Shown here in pieces: positions 1 through 7,421 of a stretch of 19,338 nt of DNA. How positions within the stretch are numbered: position 1 is the stretch's first letter; each line of letters opens with the position of its first letter. The position numbers were made by a program, and so were the translations under genes. Source of the stretch: Anaerolineales bacterium UBA3940 (GTDB taxonomy: Bacteria; Chloroflexota; Anaerolineae; Aggregatilineales; UBA3940). The stretch spans positions 1 through 19,338 of the forward strand of contig DGDY01000106.1 of assembly GCA_002385675.1 (NCBI GenBank), written 5' to 3'. A model generated the notes under the pieces. That model was not told the origin of the DNA. It saw only the letters and a list, made by a program, of their open reading frames with translations, and did no database searches.

Positions 1-609
1 AAGATCATCCTGTTTCACGAGCCGAACGCGCCCGACCCTGTGCTCTACCTGCACATGGCGGATACGCTCAACTTCCAGATCGCCCTGCTCCTGCTGGTGA
101 TCAACGACCCGTACGCCCCCCGGTTCAACACCGATGTGGACGAAAACGGGTTGCCGACCCGCTTCGGCACGCTGCGTCGCAATATCCCCGAGGAGATCCG
201 CGCGATGGAAGCCGGGCTCTCACCCGGACAGGTGCGTCGCGGGTTGCGCCTCTCCGGGCAGGCCGTGCCCACCTTCGAGCGCTTCCTCGCGCGCGCCGGG
301 CATGACATGGTAATTATTGAGCCGCTGACGTACCACAACGCCATCATCTACGAGCGGTACGGCTTCGCCTACTTCCAGGGGCGCCAGCGGCTGGAGTGGA
401 TCGACAGAGTGCTGCGCCCCGGGGGCGAGTTCTTCGACCGTTTCGACGGCTCGACCCCCTTCCGCCAGCCGGATGCCTGGCGCAGCATTCGCGGTCGTTC
501 GTGGGCCATCCACGACGGTATCCTCGGTGAACCCTTCGGCGACATCCGCATGTACAAGCGAATCGGCAAGCACGCGGGTGTCAATACGTTCCCCGATGCA
601 ATCTGGTGA
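1..609 (+). CDS. Hypothetical protein, 3' part only (GNAT-like C-terminal motif)
   Basis: The reading frame is open to the left edge of the window, so the true start lies upstream; 202 codons plus a TGA stop are visible. The product is not recognised with confidence. It looks soluble apart from a short hydrophobic stretch (ALLLLVIND) near the visible N-terminus. The segment YHNAIIYERYGF resembles the N-x(n)-Y-E-x-x-G-F end of GNAT acetyltransferases, where an Asn and a Tyr follow the acetyl-CoA site. The rest (LRPGGEF, GRSWAIHDGILGEPF) does not match a GNAT core I can name. It is followed by 150 bases of AT-rich intergenic DNA with the cox promoter, so it is probably not cotranscribed with cox. 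A conserved Chloroflexota hypothetical protein is the safest call; acetyltransferase is only an inference from one motif. Confidence 0.7.
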   Translation, partial: KIILFHEPNAPDPVLYLHMADTLNFQIALLLLVINDPYAPRFNTDVDENGLPTRFGTLRRNIPEEIRAMEAGLSPGQVRRGLRLSGQAVPTFERFLARAGHDMVIIEPLTYHNAIIYERYGFAYFQGRQRLEWIDRVLRPGGEFFDRFDGSTPFRQPDAWRSIRGRSWAIHDGILGEPFGDIRMYKRIGKHAGVNTFPDAIW

Positions 610-670
610 AAAAACCTTGCCTAAAAAGGTCTAAATTCGTACAATTCTCATGAATACGGTCCGATTTGGC

Positions 671-698
671 TTGTACAAAAGGCCAGATCGGATATACT
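671..698 (+). promoter_or_regulatory. Putative sigma70-type promoter of the cox operon
   Basis: TTGTAC (671-676) and TATACT (693-698) are separated by 16 bases, in an AT-rich stretch unlike the surrounding coding DNA. It lies 61 bases upstream of coxB and points toward it. The fit to the TTGACA/TATAAT consensus is good, but no start site is proven. Confidence 0.55.
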
Positions 699-759
699 TA
701 ACAAGTGTAATAGTGACATTTGACACATATTCTGCCAATTTGGGTCAGGGTCATCTAGA

Positions 760-1830
760 ATGAGGCATCACGCAACGTTACAGAAGCTGAAGCGTCTTAC
801 GCTTGCGAGTGCTGCCATTGTCACACTCGCCCTGGTTGTCCCCCTACGCGTACTGGCACAGTCTCCCTCCCCTCTCGCACCCGGTTCGCGCAACGCCGCC
901 GCCACGGCAAACCTGTTCTGGGTTGTCTCTGGCATCGCGGCGGTCATCTTCATCATCGTCGAGGCACTGCTGCTCTACGCGATTATCCGCTACCGGCAGA
1001 AGTACCCCGACGACATGCCCGAGCAGATTCACGGGAATACGCGGCTGGAAATCGTGTGGACGATCATCCCGGCGCTGATTCTCGTTGTGCTGTTCGCCTT
1101 GACGCTGCCGGTGCTGCGGAACGACCGCAACCCACCTGCCGACTCCATGGTCGTCGAGGTGACGGGCTACCAGTGGTTCTGGGAGTTCTCCTACCCCGAA
1201 ACCGAGGTCACGATCAACAGCCGTGAGGGCGACCTGGTCATCCCGGCGAACAGGCCGATCATCTTCGAGGTCACCTCGGCGGACGTGATCCACAGTTTCT
1301 GGGTGGCGGAGCTTGCCGGCAAGATCGACGCCATCCCCGGCCAGCGGCACATGGTGTGGTTCGCGGCGGAGGAGGGCACGTACGCGGGGCAGTGCGCGGA
1401 GTACTGCGGCCTGTCGCACTATGATATGCTGTTCGATGTGGTCGCCGTGCCCGAAGCCGAGTTCCAGGCGTGGATGAACGAGCAGGTCGAACTGGCCATG
1501 CAGTTCCAGCCTATTGGTGACGACATGGAGCAGCCGCTGCCCGAGGGCGACCCGGCGCGCGGCGAGCAGCTTTTCGCGCAGGAGCTTGGCTGCAACGCGT
1601 GCCACACGCTTGACGGCACGCAGCTCGTCGGCCCGTCGCTCCAGAACATCAGCGAGACTGCCGAGGAGCGGATCGAGGGGTACGACGCCATCACCTATCT
1701 GCGCGAGTCCATCCTGCTGCCCTGCGAGTATCTGGTCGAAGGCTTCACCTGCGTCATGCCTCAGAACTACGGTGAACGGCTCGACGCCGAGGGCCTGGCT
1801 GACCTGCTTGCGTACTTGATGGAGCAGTAA
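760..1830 (+). CDS. coxB: Cytochrome c oxidase subunit II with fused C-terminal cytochrome c (caa3 type)
   Basis: Subunit II takes electrons through a binuclear CuA centre and passes them to haem a of subunit I; here it also carries its own c-type haem. The 356-residue protein starts with a signal peptide (about 1-33, ending VLAQ) and has membrane helices near 52-76 and 99-119. The outward-facing cupredoxin domain has the aromatic patch YQWFWEF (137-143) and CuA ligands H178, C212, E214, C216, H220 and M223. The haem c domain covers about 262-356, with CNACH at 278-282 and a likely axial M333. Two further cysteines (C322, C331) flank that region and might form a disulphide. The ATG at 760 is preceded by AGGG nine bases upstream. 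First gene of the cox operon. The identification is secure. Confidence 0.97.
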   Translation: MRHHATLQKLKRLTLASAAIVTLALVVPLRVLAQSPSPLAPGSRNAAATANLFWVVSGIAAVIFIIVEALLLYAIIRYRQKYPDDMPEQIHGNTRLEIVWTIIPALILVVLFALTLPVLRNDRNPPADSMVVEVTGYQWFWEFSYPETEVTINSREGDLVIPANRPIIFEVTSADVIHSFWVAELAGKIDAIPGQRHMVWFAAEEGTYAGQCAEYCGLSHYDMLFDVVAVPEAEFQAWMNEQVELAMQFQPIGDDMEQPLPEGDPARGEQLFAQELGCNACHTLDGTQLVGPSLQNISETAEERIEGYDAITYLRESILLPCEYLVEGFTCVMPQNYGERLDAEGLADLLAYLMEQ

Positions 1831-1846
1831 ACCTTGTAGCACCAGT

Positions 1847-1887
1847 CTGTACGGGAGCCGAGGGGGGTAGAATCGGCTTCCGTACGG
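1847..1887 (+). other. Long inverted repeat between coxB and coxA
   Basis: Bases 1847-1861 and 1873-1887 form a 15-bp stem with two G.U-type pairs and an 11-base G-rich loop (1862-1872). No T run follows, so it is not a standard intrinsic terminator. It sits alone in the 119-base gap between coxB and coxA. An mRNA stabiliser or processing hairpin that changes the coxB:coxA ratio is plausible, but this is inferred. Confidence 0.6.
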
Positions 1888-1949
1888 CTATAGAATGAAG
1901 TCAAGGACCCCTGTAAAAGGAACGAGAGAGCGGAAAGCGAGGCGTTATC

Positions 1950-3599
1950 ATGACAACAACCGCACCTCCTTATCCGGATGTCGGCCATGAGGCCGAGCCG
2001 CGCGGTTTGATTTCGTGGTTGACGACCGTCGACCACAAGCGCATCGGGATCATGTACCTGGTCACGGGGATCGCGTTCTTCGCGATCGGCGGCATACTGG
2101 CGCTGCTCATTCGCGCCGAGCTTGCCCTGCCGGGCCAGCAGTTCGTGTCCGCCCAGGCGTACAACCGCCTGTTCGGTATGCACGGCACGACCATGATCTT
2201 CCTGTTCGCGATCCCGGTGCTGGTGGGGGTGGGTAACTACATCATCCCCCTGCAGATTGGTGCGCGCGACATGGCCTTCCCACGGCTGAATGCGCTTAGC
2301 TACTGGCTGCTGCTGTTCGGCGGTCTGGTGCTATATGCAAGCTGGTTCGTGCCGGAGGGCGCGCCCGCCATCGGCTGGACGGGCTACCCACCGCTGACTA
2401 ACGCTGAGTACTCGCCCTATGCGGGCGTCGACCTGTGGGCGATCAGCATCATCATAACCGGCGCGTCCTCAACGATGGGCGCGGTGAACTTCATCACCAC
2501 GATCCTGAACATGCGCGCACCGGGTATGACGCTGTTCAAGATGCCCCTGTTCACCTGGTCGGTGCTGATTACCGCGTTCATGATCCTGATCGCCACGCCC
2601 ATGCTGTCCGGCGGGCTGGCAATGCAACTTGCCGACCGCAACCTCGGCACGTCCTTCTTCGTCGCCGGGGAAGGTGACCCGGTGCTGTGGCAGCATCTGT
2701 TCTGGTTCTACTCGCACCCGGCGGTGTACATCATGATCCTGCCCGCAATGGGTGTCATCTCCGAGGTGCTGCCGGTCTTCTCGCGCAAGCCGATCTTCGG
2801 CTACAACGCCATCACCTGGTCGACCATCGCCATCGGCGTGCTCGGCTTCGCGACGTGGGCTCACCACATGTTCACAACCGGCCTGCCCCCTCTACTGGAG
2901 GCGTTCTTCATCCTGTCGACGATGACTATCGCGGTCCCGACCGGAGTGAAGATCTTCAACTGGATCTTCACCATGATCGGCGGTTCGCTGCGCTTCACGA
3001 CGGCGATGATGTTTGCCATCGGCTTCATCAGCATGTTCGTCATCGGCGGCATCAGCGGCGTGTTCCAGGCCATCCTGCCGATTGACCGCCAGGTTCACGA
3101 CACCTACTGGGTCGTCGCGCACCTGCACTACGTGCTGTTCGGCGGCATGGTGTTCGGCGTCTTCAGCGGGATCCACTACTGGTTCCCGAAGGTCACAGGC
3201 TACATGCTCAGCGAGAAGTGGGGCAAGCTGACCTTCTGGACGCTGTTCCTGGGCTTCAACCTCACCTTCTTCCCGATGCACATCCTCGGGCTGCTTGGCA
3301 TGCCGCGCCGCTACTTCGACTACCCGGCATCGCGTGGCTGGACGGAGTACAACATAGCCTCGACCATCGGCGCGTTCCTGATCGCGCTCGGGGTGATGTT
3401 CTTCCTGTTCAACGTGTTCCTTGCCTTCCGCCGCAAGGAAGTGGCCGGGGACGACCCCTGGGAGGCGAACACGCTGGAGTGGGCAACGACCTCGCCGCCG
3501 CCGGTCTACAACTTTGCGCGCATCCCTGAAGTCACGAGCGACCGCCCGCTGTGGGATGCTCGCCAGAAGCTCCGCGAGGCACAGGGCCATGCGGACTGA
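1950..3599 (+). CDS. coxA: Cytochrome c oxidase subunit I (haem-copper oxidase, A2 subtype)
   Basis: Catalytic subunit that reduces O2 to water at the haem a3-CuB site and pumps protons; a polytopic membrane protein of 549 residues, the usual length. Ligands visible: H78 and H393 for haem a, H391 for haem a3, and H256, H305 and H306 for CuB, with Y260 placed to form the His-Tyr crosslink. Helix VI reads YSHPAVY (254-260). The Glu of A1 enzymes (GHPEVY) is absent and the Tyr-Ser pair of A2 enzymes is present instead, as in the Thermus and Rhodothermus caa3 oxidases. The D-channel entrance Asp (D107, GARDMAFPR) and K-channel Lys (K334, VPTGVKIF) are both kept. Start ATG at 1950 follows a purine-rich leader (GCGAGG). 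Second gene of the operon. Confidence 0.98.
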   Translation: MTTTAPPYPDVGHEAEPRGLISWLTTVDHKRIGIMYLVTGIAFFAIGGILALLIRAELALPGQQFVSAQAYNRLFGMHGTTMIFLFAIPVLVGVGNYIIPLQIGARDMAFPRLNALSYWLLLFGGLVLYASWFVPEGAPAIGWTGYPPLTNAEYSPYAGVDLWAISIIITGASSTMGAVNFITTILNMRAPGMTLFKMPLFTWSVLITAFMILIATPMLSGGLAMQLADRNLGTSFFVAGEGDPVLWQHLFWFYSHPAVYIMILPAMGVISEVLPVFSRKPIFGYNAITWSTIAIGVLGFATWAHHMFTTGLPPLLEAFFILSTMTIAVPTGVKIFNWIFTMIGGSLRFTTAMMFAIGFISMFVIGGISGVFQAILPIDRQVHDTYWVVAHLHYVLFGGMVFGVFSGIHYWFPKVTGYMLSEKWGKLTFWTLFLGFNLTFFPMHILGLLGMPRRYFDYPASRGWTEYNIASTIGAFLIALGVMFFLFNVFLAFRRKEVAGDDPWEANTLEWATTSPPPVYNFARIPEVTSDRPLWDARQKLREAQGHAD

Positions 3600-3654
3600 C
3601 ATCACCAGCCCGGCAACGGGCACCATTGATCGCTAGCACGGACAGGGGAGAAGG

Positions 3655-3843
3655 ATGAACGACCCAATCGTCGAGAACGCCGAAGAACCTATCGAGATTC
3701 ACCTGCCTGAGCCGAGCATCGCACCGCTCATCGTCGCGGCGGGCATGACGTTCACTCTGACCGGTGTCCTGTCGCCCGTCCTGCTGTTCCTCGGAATTCT
3801 GCTGCTCGCAACCGGCATCGGCATGTGGGCATTTGGCAAATAG
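3655..3843 (+). CDS. Small two-helix membrane protein in the cox operon, probable oxidase accessory subunit
   Basis: This encodes 62 residues: an acidic N-terminal tail (about 1-22, rich in E and P) and then two hydrophobic segments (about 22-40 and 42-60) joined by a short turn, ending WAFGK. The start ATG at 3655 has a strong purine-rich ribosome site (AGGGGAGAAGG) just upstream. It lies 55 bases after coxA and 51 before coxC on the same strand, with no promoter or terminator between. Many bacterial oxidases carry tiny one- or two-helix subunits in this position (such as subunit IV or CtaF-like peptides). I see no residue motif assigning it to a named family. A structural or assembly role in the oxidase is inferred from position and topology only. 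Confidence 0.72.
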   Translation: MNDPIVENAEEPIEIHLPEPSIAPLIVAAGMTFTLTGVLSPVLLFLGILLLATGIGMWAFGK

Positions 3844-3883
3844 CCGGGTCGGATGACTCCGGGGATTATTCAGAGGAGTTAGC

Positions 3884-3890
3884 AGGAGGT
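3884..3890 (+). promoter_or_regulatory. Strong ribosome binding site fixing a GTG start of coxC
   Basis: AGGAGGT is fully complementary to the 16S rRNA tail and lies four bases before GTG 3895. It decides the start of coxC, so the N-terminal extra helix of that protein is translated. Confidence 0.75.
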
Positions 3891-3894
3891 CACC

Positions 3895-4710
3895 GTGATA
3901 GAACTCGATCCGACTACGGTTTTCTCACTCATCATCGGGCTGCCGCTGCTGTTGATTCTCGGCATGGGGGCCACCATCGGCCTGGTGATGTGGTTCCTCG
4001 ACCGGCAGGTGCGGCAGGCCCGTGCCCAGGCAGCTCAGCGAGCCGCCGCACCCGCCACGGAGCGTCGTAAAGCGCGCAGCGGGGGCGGCGGTGGGCCGCG
4101 CCTGGCGACGTCGCCCATCACGCGCATGGTCACCGCCGAGGGTGTGGTTGAAGCCGCACCGTCGATGGGCCTGGCGATGAACAAGCTCGGCATGTGGATC
4201 TTCCTCGCGTCCGAGGTCATGTTCTTTACCGCGCTGATCGCCACCTTCGTGAGCTTCCGCGTACGCGGGATGATGGACATCCCCGGGGAGGCGCTCAACG
4301 TACCGTTGGCGGCGGTCAACACCTTTATCCTGATCGTCAGCAGCTTTACGGTGGTGATGGCACTGGAGTCCGTGCAGGATGGGCGCGAAGGCCGCTTCAT
4401 CCTGTTCCTGCTGGCGACGCTGGCGCTCGGTTCCGTGTTCATCGGCATCCAGGGCATCGAGTGGTCCGAGTTGTTCCAGCACGGGGTCACGCCGTCGTCC
4501 GACACCTTCGGTACAGCCTTCTTCGTGCTGACCGGCTTCCACGGGATGCACGTCATCATCGGGCTGCTGTGGCTCCTGTTTGCCCTGCTCAAAGCCTTCC
4601 GGGGTGACTTCACGCGGGAGAACAACCTGGGCATCGAGCTGTTTGGTCTGTACTGGCACTTCGTAGATATCGTGTGGATTATCCTCTTCACGATCATCTA
4701 CCTGATCTGA
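3895..4710 (+). CDS. coxC: Cytochrome c oxidase subunit III with an N-terminal extra helix and linker
   Basis: Subunit III is the non-catalytic core membrane subunit that stabilises the oxidase and its proton uptake. The family core begins near residue 95: GMWIFLASEVMFF with the conserved Glu E107, NTFILIVSSFTV (142-153), GFHGMHVIIGL with H216 and H219, and YWHFVDIVWI (253-262). The core has five predicted helices. In front of it are about 90 extra residues: one hydrophobic helix (about 9-34) and then a flexible Ala/Arg/Gly-rich linker (about 40-90, including a five-Gly run). The extension is real if the GTG at 3895 is the start, and AGGAGGT just upstream supports this. Total 271 residues, against roughly 200 for five-helix relatives. 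The stop is 21 bases before coxD. Confidence 0.95.
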   Translation: MIELDPTTVFSLIIGLPLLLILGMGATIGLVMWFLDRQVRQARAQAAQRAAAPATERRKARSGGGGGPRLATSPITRMVTAEGVVEAAPSMGLAMNKLGMWIFLASEVMFFTALIATFVSFRVRGMMDIPGEALNVPLAAVNTFILIVSSFTVVMALESVQDGREGRFILFLLATLALGSVFIGIQGIEWSELFQHGVTPSSDTFGTAFFVLTGFHGMHVIIGLLWLLFALLKAFRGDFTRENNLGIELFGLYWHFVDIVWIILFTIIYLI

Positions 4711-4731
4711 CGCCAGGAGGAGAGAGATAGC

Positions 4732-5016
4732 ATGGAACATACCGAGGAGAAAGTGCAGGCACACGTCGAGGAACACAAACGGCCAAACTACTTCCTCGTC
4801 TTCCTGGCGCTGGCCGCGCTGACTCTCGCCGAGGTCGGCGTGACCTTCCTCAACATCCCGCAGATACCGATCCTGGCGGCGCTCGCCAGCGCCAAGATCG
4901 TGCTCGTGGCGATGTTCTACATGCACTTGAAGACGGACAGCAAGTGGTTCACGTACATCTTCCTCGTCCCGATCCCGTTTGTCGTGCTGATCATCGCATC
5001 GCTGCTGGTCTACTAG
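4732..5016 (+). CDS. coxD: Cytochrome c oxidase subunit IV, prokaryotic type
   Basis: The product is 94 residues: a charged cytoplasmic N-terminus (1-18) and three predicted membrane helices (about 20-40, 45-64 and 72-93). The segment KIVLVAMFYMHLKTDSKWF, with FYMHLK at 62-67, is typical of bacterial oxidase/quinol oxidase subunit IV (COX4_pro family), a small subunit that helps assemble the CuB site and stabilises the complex. Start ATG 4732 follows a strong AGGAGGAGAG site. It is the last gene of the operon, 21 bases after coxC, and is followed by a strong terminator at 5040-5071. Heme a synthase, farnesyltransferase and copper-delivery genes are not in the window. Confidence 0.92.
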   Translation: MEHTEEKVQAHVEEHKRPNYFLVFLALAALTLAEVGVTFLNIPQIPILAALASAKIVLVAMFYMHLKTDSKWFTYIFLVPIPFVVLIIASLLVY

Positions 5017-5039
5017 GGCCAAAGGCTGGACTATAATAA

Positions 5040-5071
5040 AAAAACGGCTGCTCACGGGGGCAGCCGTTTTT
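5040..5071. terminator. Bidirectional intrinsic terminator between coxD and ygfZ
   Basis: AAAACGGCTGC (5041-5051) pairs perfectly with GCAGCCGTTTT (5060-5070), extended by A5040-T5071, with an 8-base loop. There is a T run on the plus side and seven A's (5038-5044) that read as T's on the minus side. It can end both coxD and the opposing minus-strand pair. Confidence 0.92.
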
Positions 5072-5087
5072 GCTTCTCCTTGGCTGT

Positions 5088-6068
5088 TTATGCCGTGCTG
5101 AAGGGCAGCGCGCTGACCGTCGCCCCGACCTCACCGCTCGCGGTCTGCACGGCGACCTCGCTGCCCGGCTCGTGGTGAGGCCGCCTGACAACCGCCAGCG
5201 CGATCCAGCCGTGCTCCGGCGAGAGCACCACCGACGTGACCGTCCCCGCCGGGCGGCCCTCGGCGCGGACCGCGCTCCCCGCCGGGGCAGGCTCCTTCAG
5301 CCGCAGGCCCACAAGCTGCCGGCTCACCTTGTCGTAGTTGATCTGCCGGGCGAGCACTTCCTGCCCGGTGTAACAGCCCTTGCTCGTCGAGACGGTGTAC
5401 GCAAGCCCCGTCTCCAGCGGCGTGAAGTCCTCGGTCAGTTCCGCGCCGGGTGCGGGCAGCCCCGCCTCGACGCGCAGCACATCATACGCCTCTTCACCGA
5501 GCAGTACCGCGCCCGCGTCGAGCAGCGCCCGCTCAACATCCGCGCCGTGCCCGGTGGGTGCGAGCAGCCAGTAGCCGACCCCGGCAAGGCCCTTCCGCCC
5601 GAACACTGTCAGCGGCGCACCACCGACGCGAGTATCAACCCGCTCCCCCTCCCCCGGCGCGCGCTCAAGGCCGATCTGTGTCAGCAGGTCGCCGGCCTGC
5701 GGGCCGTCCAGATCGAACTGCGAGAACTCGGCGCTGGCGTCCTCGACCGTCACTTTATCCATGAAGAAGATCTTGCCGCGCAGGTAAGCCGCCAGCGCCT
5801 CGCCGCCCGCCACCGTGACGAGCGCGAGATGCTCCAGCTCCTGCAGCATGGTGAAGGCGTGCAGGATGCGCGCCGTCGGCGAGGCGAGCACGTTGACGAG
5901 CGCCTTGCCCGACCCCAGCAGCCGCACGTCGTTCGTCGTTTGCCGCTGCATGAAGTCGGTGCGGTCCTCACCGCCGACCCGCACATACCCCGCATCCGGC
6001 AACGGCCTGAAGGCCGCCCCCTCACGCGCCGCGCGGTAGCCTTCACCCAGCCTGGCTTCCATCTCCAT
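5088..6068 (-). CDS. ygfZ: Folate-binding YgfZ/GcvT-domain protein
   Basis: YgfZ-family proteins resemble the glycine-cleavage T protein, bind tetrahydrofolate and help make or repair Fe-S clusters in certain enzymes. The signature K-G-C-Y-x-G-Q-E is present as KGCYTGQEVLAR, with the reactive Cys at residue 232 of this model. The start chosen is ATG 6068 because GGGGAG lies seven bases before it. An in-frame ATG at 6083 would add five residues but has no ribosome site. The N-terminal part (RTDFMQRQTTNDV) matches the family's T-protein-like opening. Length 326 residues, normal for the family. It lies 21 bases downstream of the DUF1786 gene on the same strand, so they are very likely cotranscribed, and it ends at the shared terminator. 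Confident on family; the client enzyme is unknown. Confidence 0.87.
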   Translation of the reverse strand: MEMEARLGEGYRAAREGAAFRPLPDAGYVRVGGEDRTDFMQRQTTNDVRLLGSGKALVNVLASPTARILHAFTMLQELEHLALVTVAGGEALAAYLRGKIFFMDKVTVEDASAEFSQFDLDGPQAGDLLTQIGLERAPGEGERVDTRVGGAPLTVFGRKGLAGVGYWLLAPTGHGADVERALLDAGAVLLGEEAYDVLRVEAGLPAPGAELTEDFTPLETGLAYTVSTSKGCYTGQEVLARQINYDKVSRQLVGLRLKEPAPAGSAVRAEGRPAGTVTSVVLSPEHGWIALAVVRRPHHEPGSEVAVQTASGEVGATVSALPFSTA

Positions 6069-6075
6069 CGTTATG

Positions 6076-6081
6076 CTCCCC
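6076..6081 (-). promoter_or_regulatory. Ribosome binding site deciding the ygfZ start
   Basis: GGGGAG on the minus strand, seven bases before ATG 6068. It lies inside the first codons of the alternative ATG at 6083 and so argues for the shorter protein. Confidence 0.6.
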
Positions 6082-6089
6082 ATACCGCA

Positions 6090-7238
6090 TCAGATTAACT
6101 CCCAGGGCGCGACCTGCTCCCGCCCGTTCAGACTCTCGTAGATCGCTTCAGCATCGCCGGGGAACACGTCTGCCCAGGCACGTATCATCCCGAAGCACCC
6201 GGCGATCATCATGTCACCGTAGGGCACGGCGAGATACGTCGGCAGCGACGAGCGGTGCATCAGGCTGCGGCGCGGCCCGGTCACCGCGACGAAGTCGAGC
6301 GGCACCGGCTCGCGCTCGTAGACCAGCGCCCCGTGCCCCATATCACCGAACACATCCTCATGCGTGAGCGTGGCATCCGCCAGCGCCGCGATCAGCCGGT
6401 CGAGCTTGGGCGCGTCCAGAAAGCCGGTGTGGTGCTCGAACACCCCGCCGATCCCGTCCGGCCTCAGCCGGAAGGCCAGCGTGTGGAAGTTGCCCACGTT
6501 CGTCACGAGCACCTGGTCCCGCTCGCCCACGCGCGGGTCGAGCGTCGCGCCGAGCACCGCCGCCGGGGCGCTGTCCATCACCATGAGCGGCACGCCATCG
6601 GGCAGCCCGGTAGCGCGGGCGCTCACCTCGACCGACCGCAGCCGCGTCATGATCTCCGGTGCCTCGCCCGCCGGGAACGCAAACGCCGAGAGCCGGTTGT
6701 GCGCGCGGATGCGCTCGTCGAGGTAGTCGAAGCGGAACTGCCGGTCGGACACATCCGGCGGGGCCGCGCCGTGGTCGAACACCGAGACCGCCACGCCCTC
6801 CGGCGGGAAGTCCACACCGAACCCCTCGAACGCCCGCGCGATCATGCCGTAGTCGAAGTCGTGCAGTTCCAGGTGCAGCAGGTCGGAGCGGGTGCGGCGG
6901 AGCGCCCGCGCCTCATCCTCGCTGATCACCTCAATGCCCAGCTCGCGCACCGCATCGAGGTTGTCGTCAAAGGTGCGGGCGGCGTCGGGCGTGGCGAAAA
7001 CCTCGTTCCCTGCCGCCGCGTGATCCCGCACCGCCCACGCGGACGGACCGCCGCCCATCGTCACGCCGGTGAGCAGCAGCGGCGCCCCACCCCGCCGGGT
7101 CGCCGCCGTGACGGTGCGGGCGACCATCATCGTGGGCGAGGGCATGACGAGCTTGAAGCAGTTCTCCGGCTGGAGGTCGGTGTCAAACAGCAGGATGTCC
7201 TGCGTGCCGGTGCCTACGTCTACGGCCAGAATACGCAT
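6090..7238 (-). CDS. DUF1786 family protein (ASKHA-like ATPase fold suspected)
   Basis: This 382-residue protein has no signal peptide or membrane segment. It opens with MRILAVDVGTGTQDILLFD (1-19), which looks like the phosphate-1 loop of the actin/hexokinase/Hsp70 (ASKHA) superfamily. Other marks are GVTMGGGPSAWAV (58-70), TNVGNFHTLAFRL (247-259) and GVFEHHTG (265-272), as I recall them from DUF1786 proteins, a family without a proven function. Some members are labelled pyruvate formate-lyase activating enzyme, but the CxxxCxxC radical-SAM motif is absent here, so I reject that name. A moderate ribosome site (AAGGT) precedes ATG 7238. It is the first gene of a two-gene unit with ygfZ and sits behind a good promoter at 7298-7325. 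A sugar-kinase-like or ATPase activity is only an inference. Confidence 0.8.
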   Translation of the reverse strand: MRILAVDVGTGTQDILLFDTDLQPENCFKLVMPSPTMMVARTVTAATRRGGAPLLLTGVTMGGGPSAWAVRDHAAAGNEVFATPDAARTFDDNLDAVRELGIEVISEDEARALRRTRSDLLHLELHDFDYGMIARAFEGFGVDFPPEGVAVSVFDHGAAPPDVSDRQFRFDYLDERIRAHNRLSAFAFPAGEAPEIMTRLRSVEVSARATGLPDGVPLMVMDSAPAAVLGATLDPRVGERDQVLVTNVGNFHTLAFRLRPDGIGGVFEHHTGFLDAPKLDRLIAALADATLTHEDVFGDMGHGALVYEREPVPLDFVAVTGPRRSLMHRSSLPTYLAVPYGDMMIAGCFGMIRAWADVFPGDAEAIYESLNGREQVAPWELI

Positions 7239-7297
7239 GAGATGACCTTGTCCTGTGCTGGTGTTTTTGCTGAGCGGTGTCTTGTTTAATCAGGCAG

Positions 7298-7325
7298 ATT
7301 ATACCACACGGGCGCAGGCTTTCAG
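7298..7325 (-). promoter_or_regulatory. Extended -10 promoter for the DUF1786-ygfZ unit
   Basis: On the minus strand: CTGAAA (7320-7325), 16 bases, then TATAAT (7298-7303) preceded by TGG, giving the TGn extension. It lies 60 bases upstream of the DUF1786 start. The perfect -10 in GC-rich surroundings makes it convincing. Confidence 0.65.
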
Positions 7326-7421
7326 CCCGGCGGGGGAGATGCCTTGCGCGGTGCGGCTTTTCGCATACCATACAACCTCACAGGGCCGATTTATCCCCGT
7401 TATGCGTGAGAGGTTCCCACT

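Noticed and set aside
614..630. Possible terminator hairpin after the first gene (ACCTT/AAGGT)
   Set aside because: Only five pairs with a seven-base loop and no T run; too weak to call.
1889..1894. TATAGA as a -10 box for a separate coxA promoter
   Set aside because: No -35-like sequence at 15-19 bases, and the position overlaps the base of the hairpin.
6090..7238. Pyruvate formate-lyase activating enzyme, a label sometimes given to DUF1786 proteins
   Set aside because: There is no CxxxCxxC radical-SAM motif; the sequence opens with an ASKHA-like loop instead.
6255..7289. Long plus-strand frame opposite the DUF1786 gene, and similar long frames opposite coxB, coxA, coxC, efp and dinG
   Set aside because: They are antisense shadows produced by high GC: Arg/His/Ala-rich translations with no motif, lying against clearly real genes.
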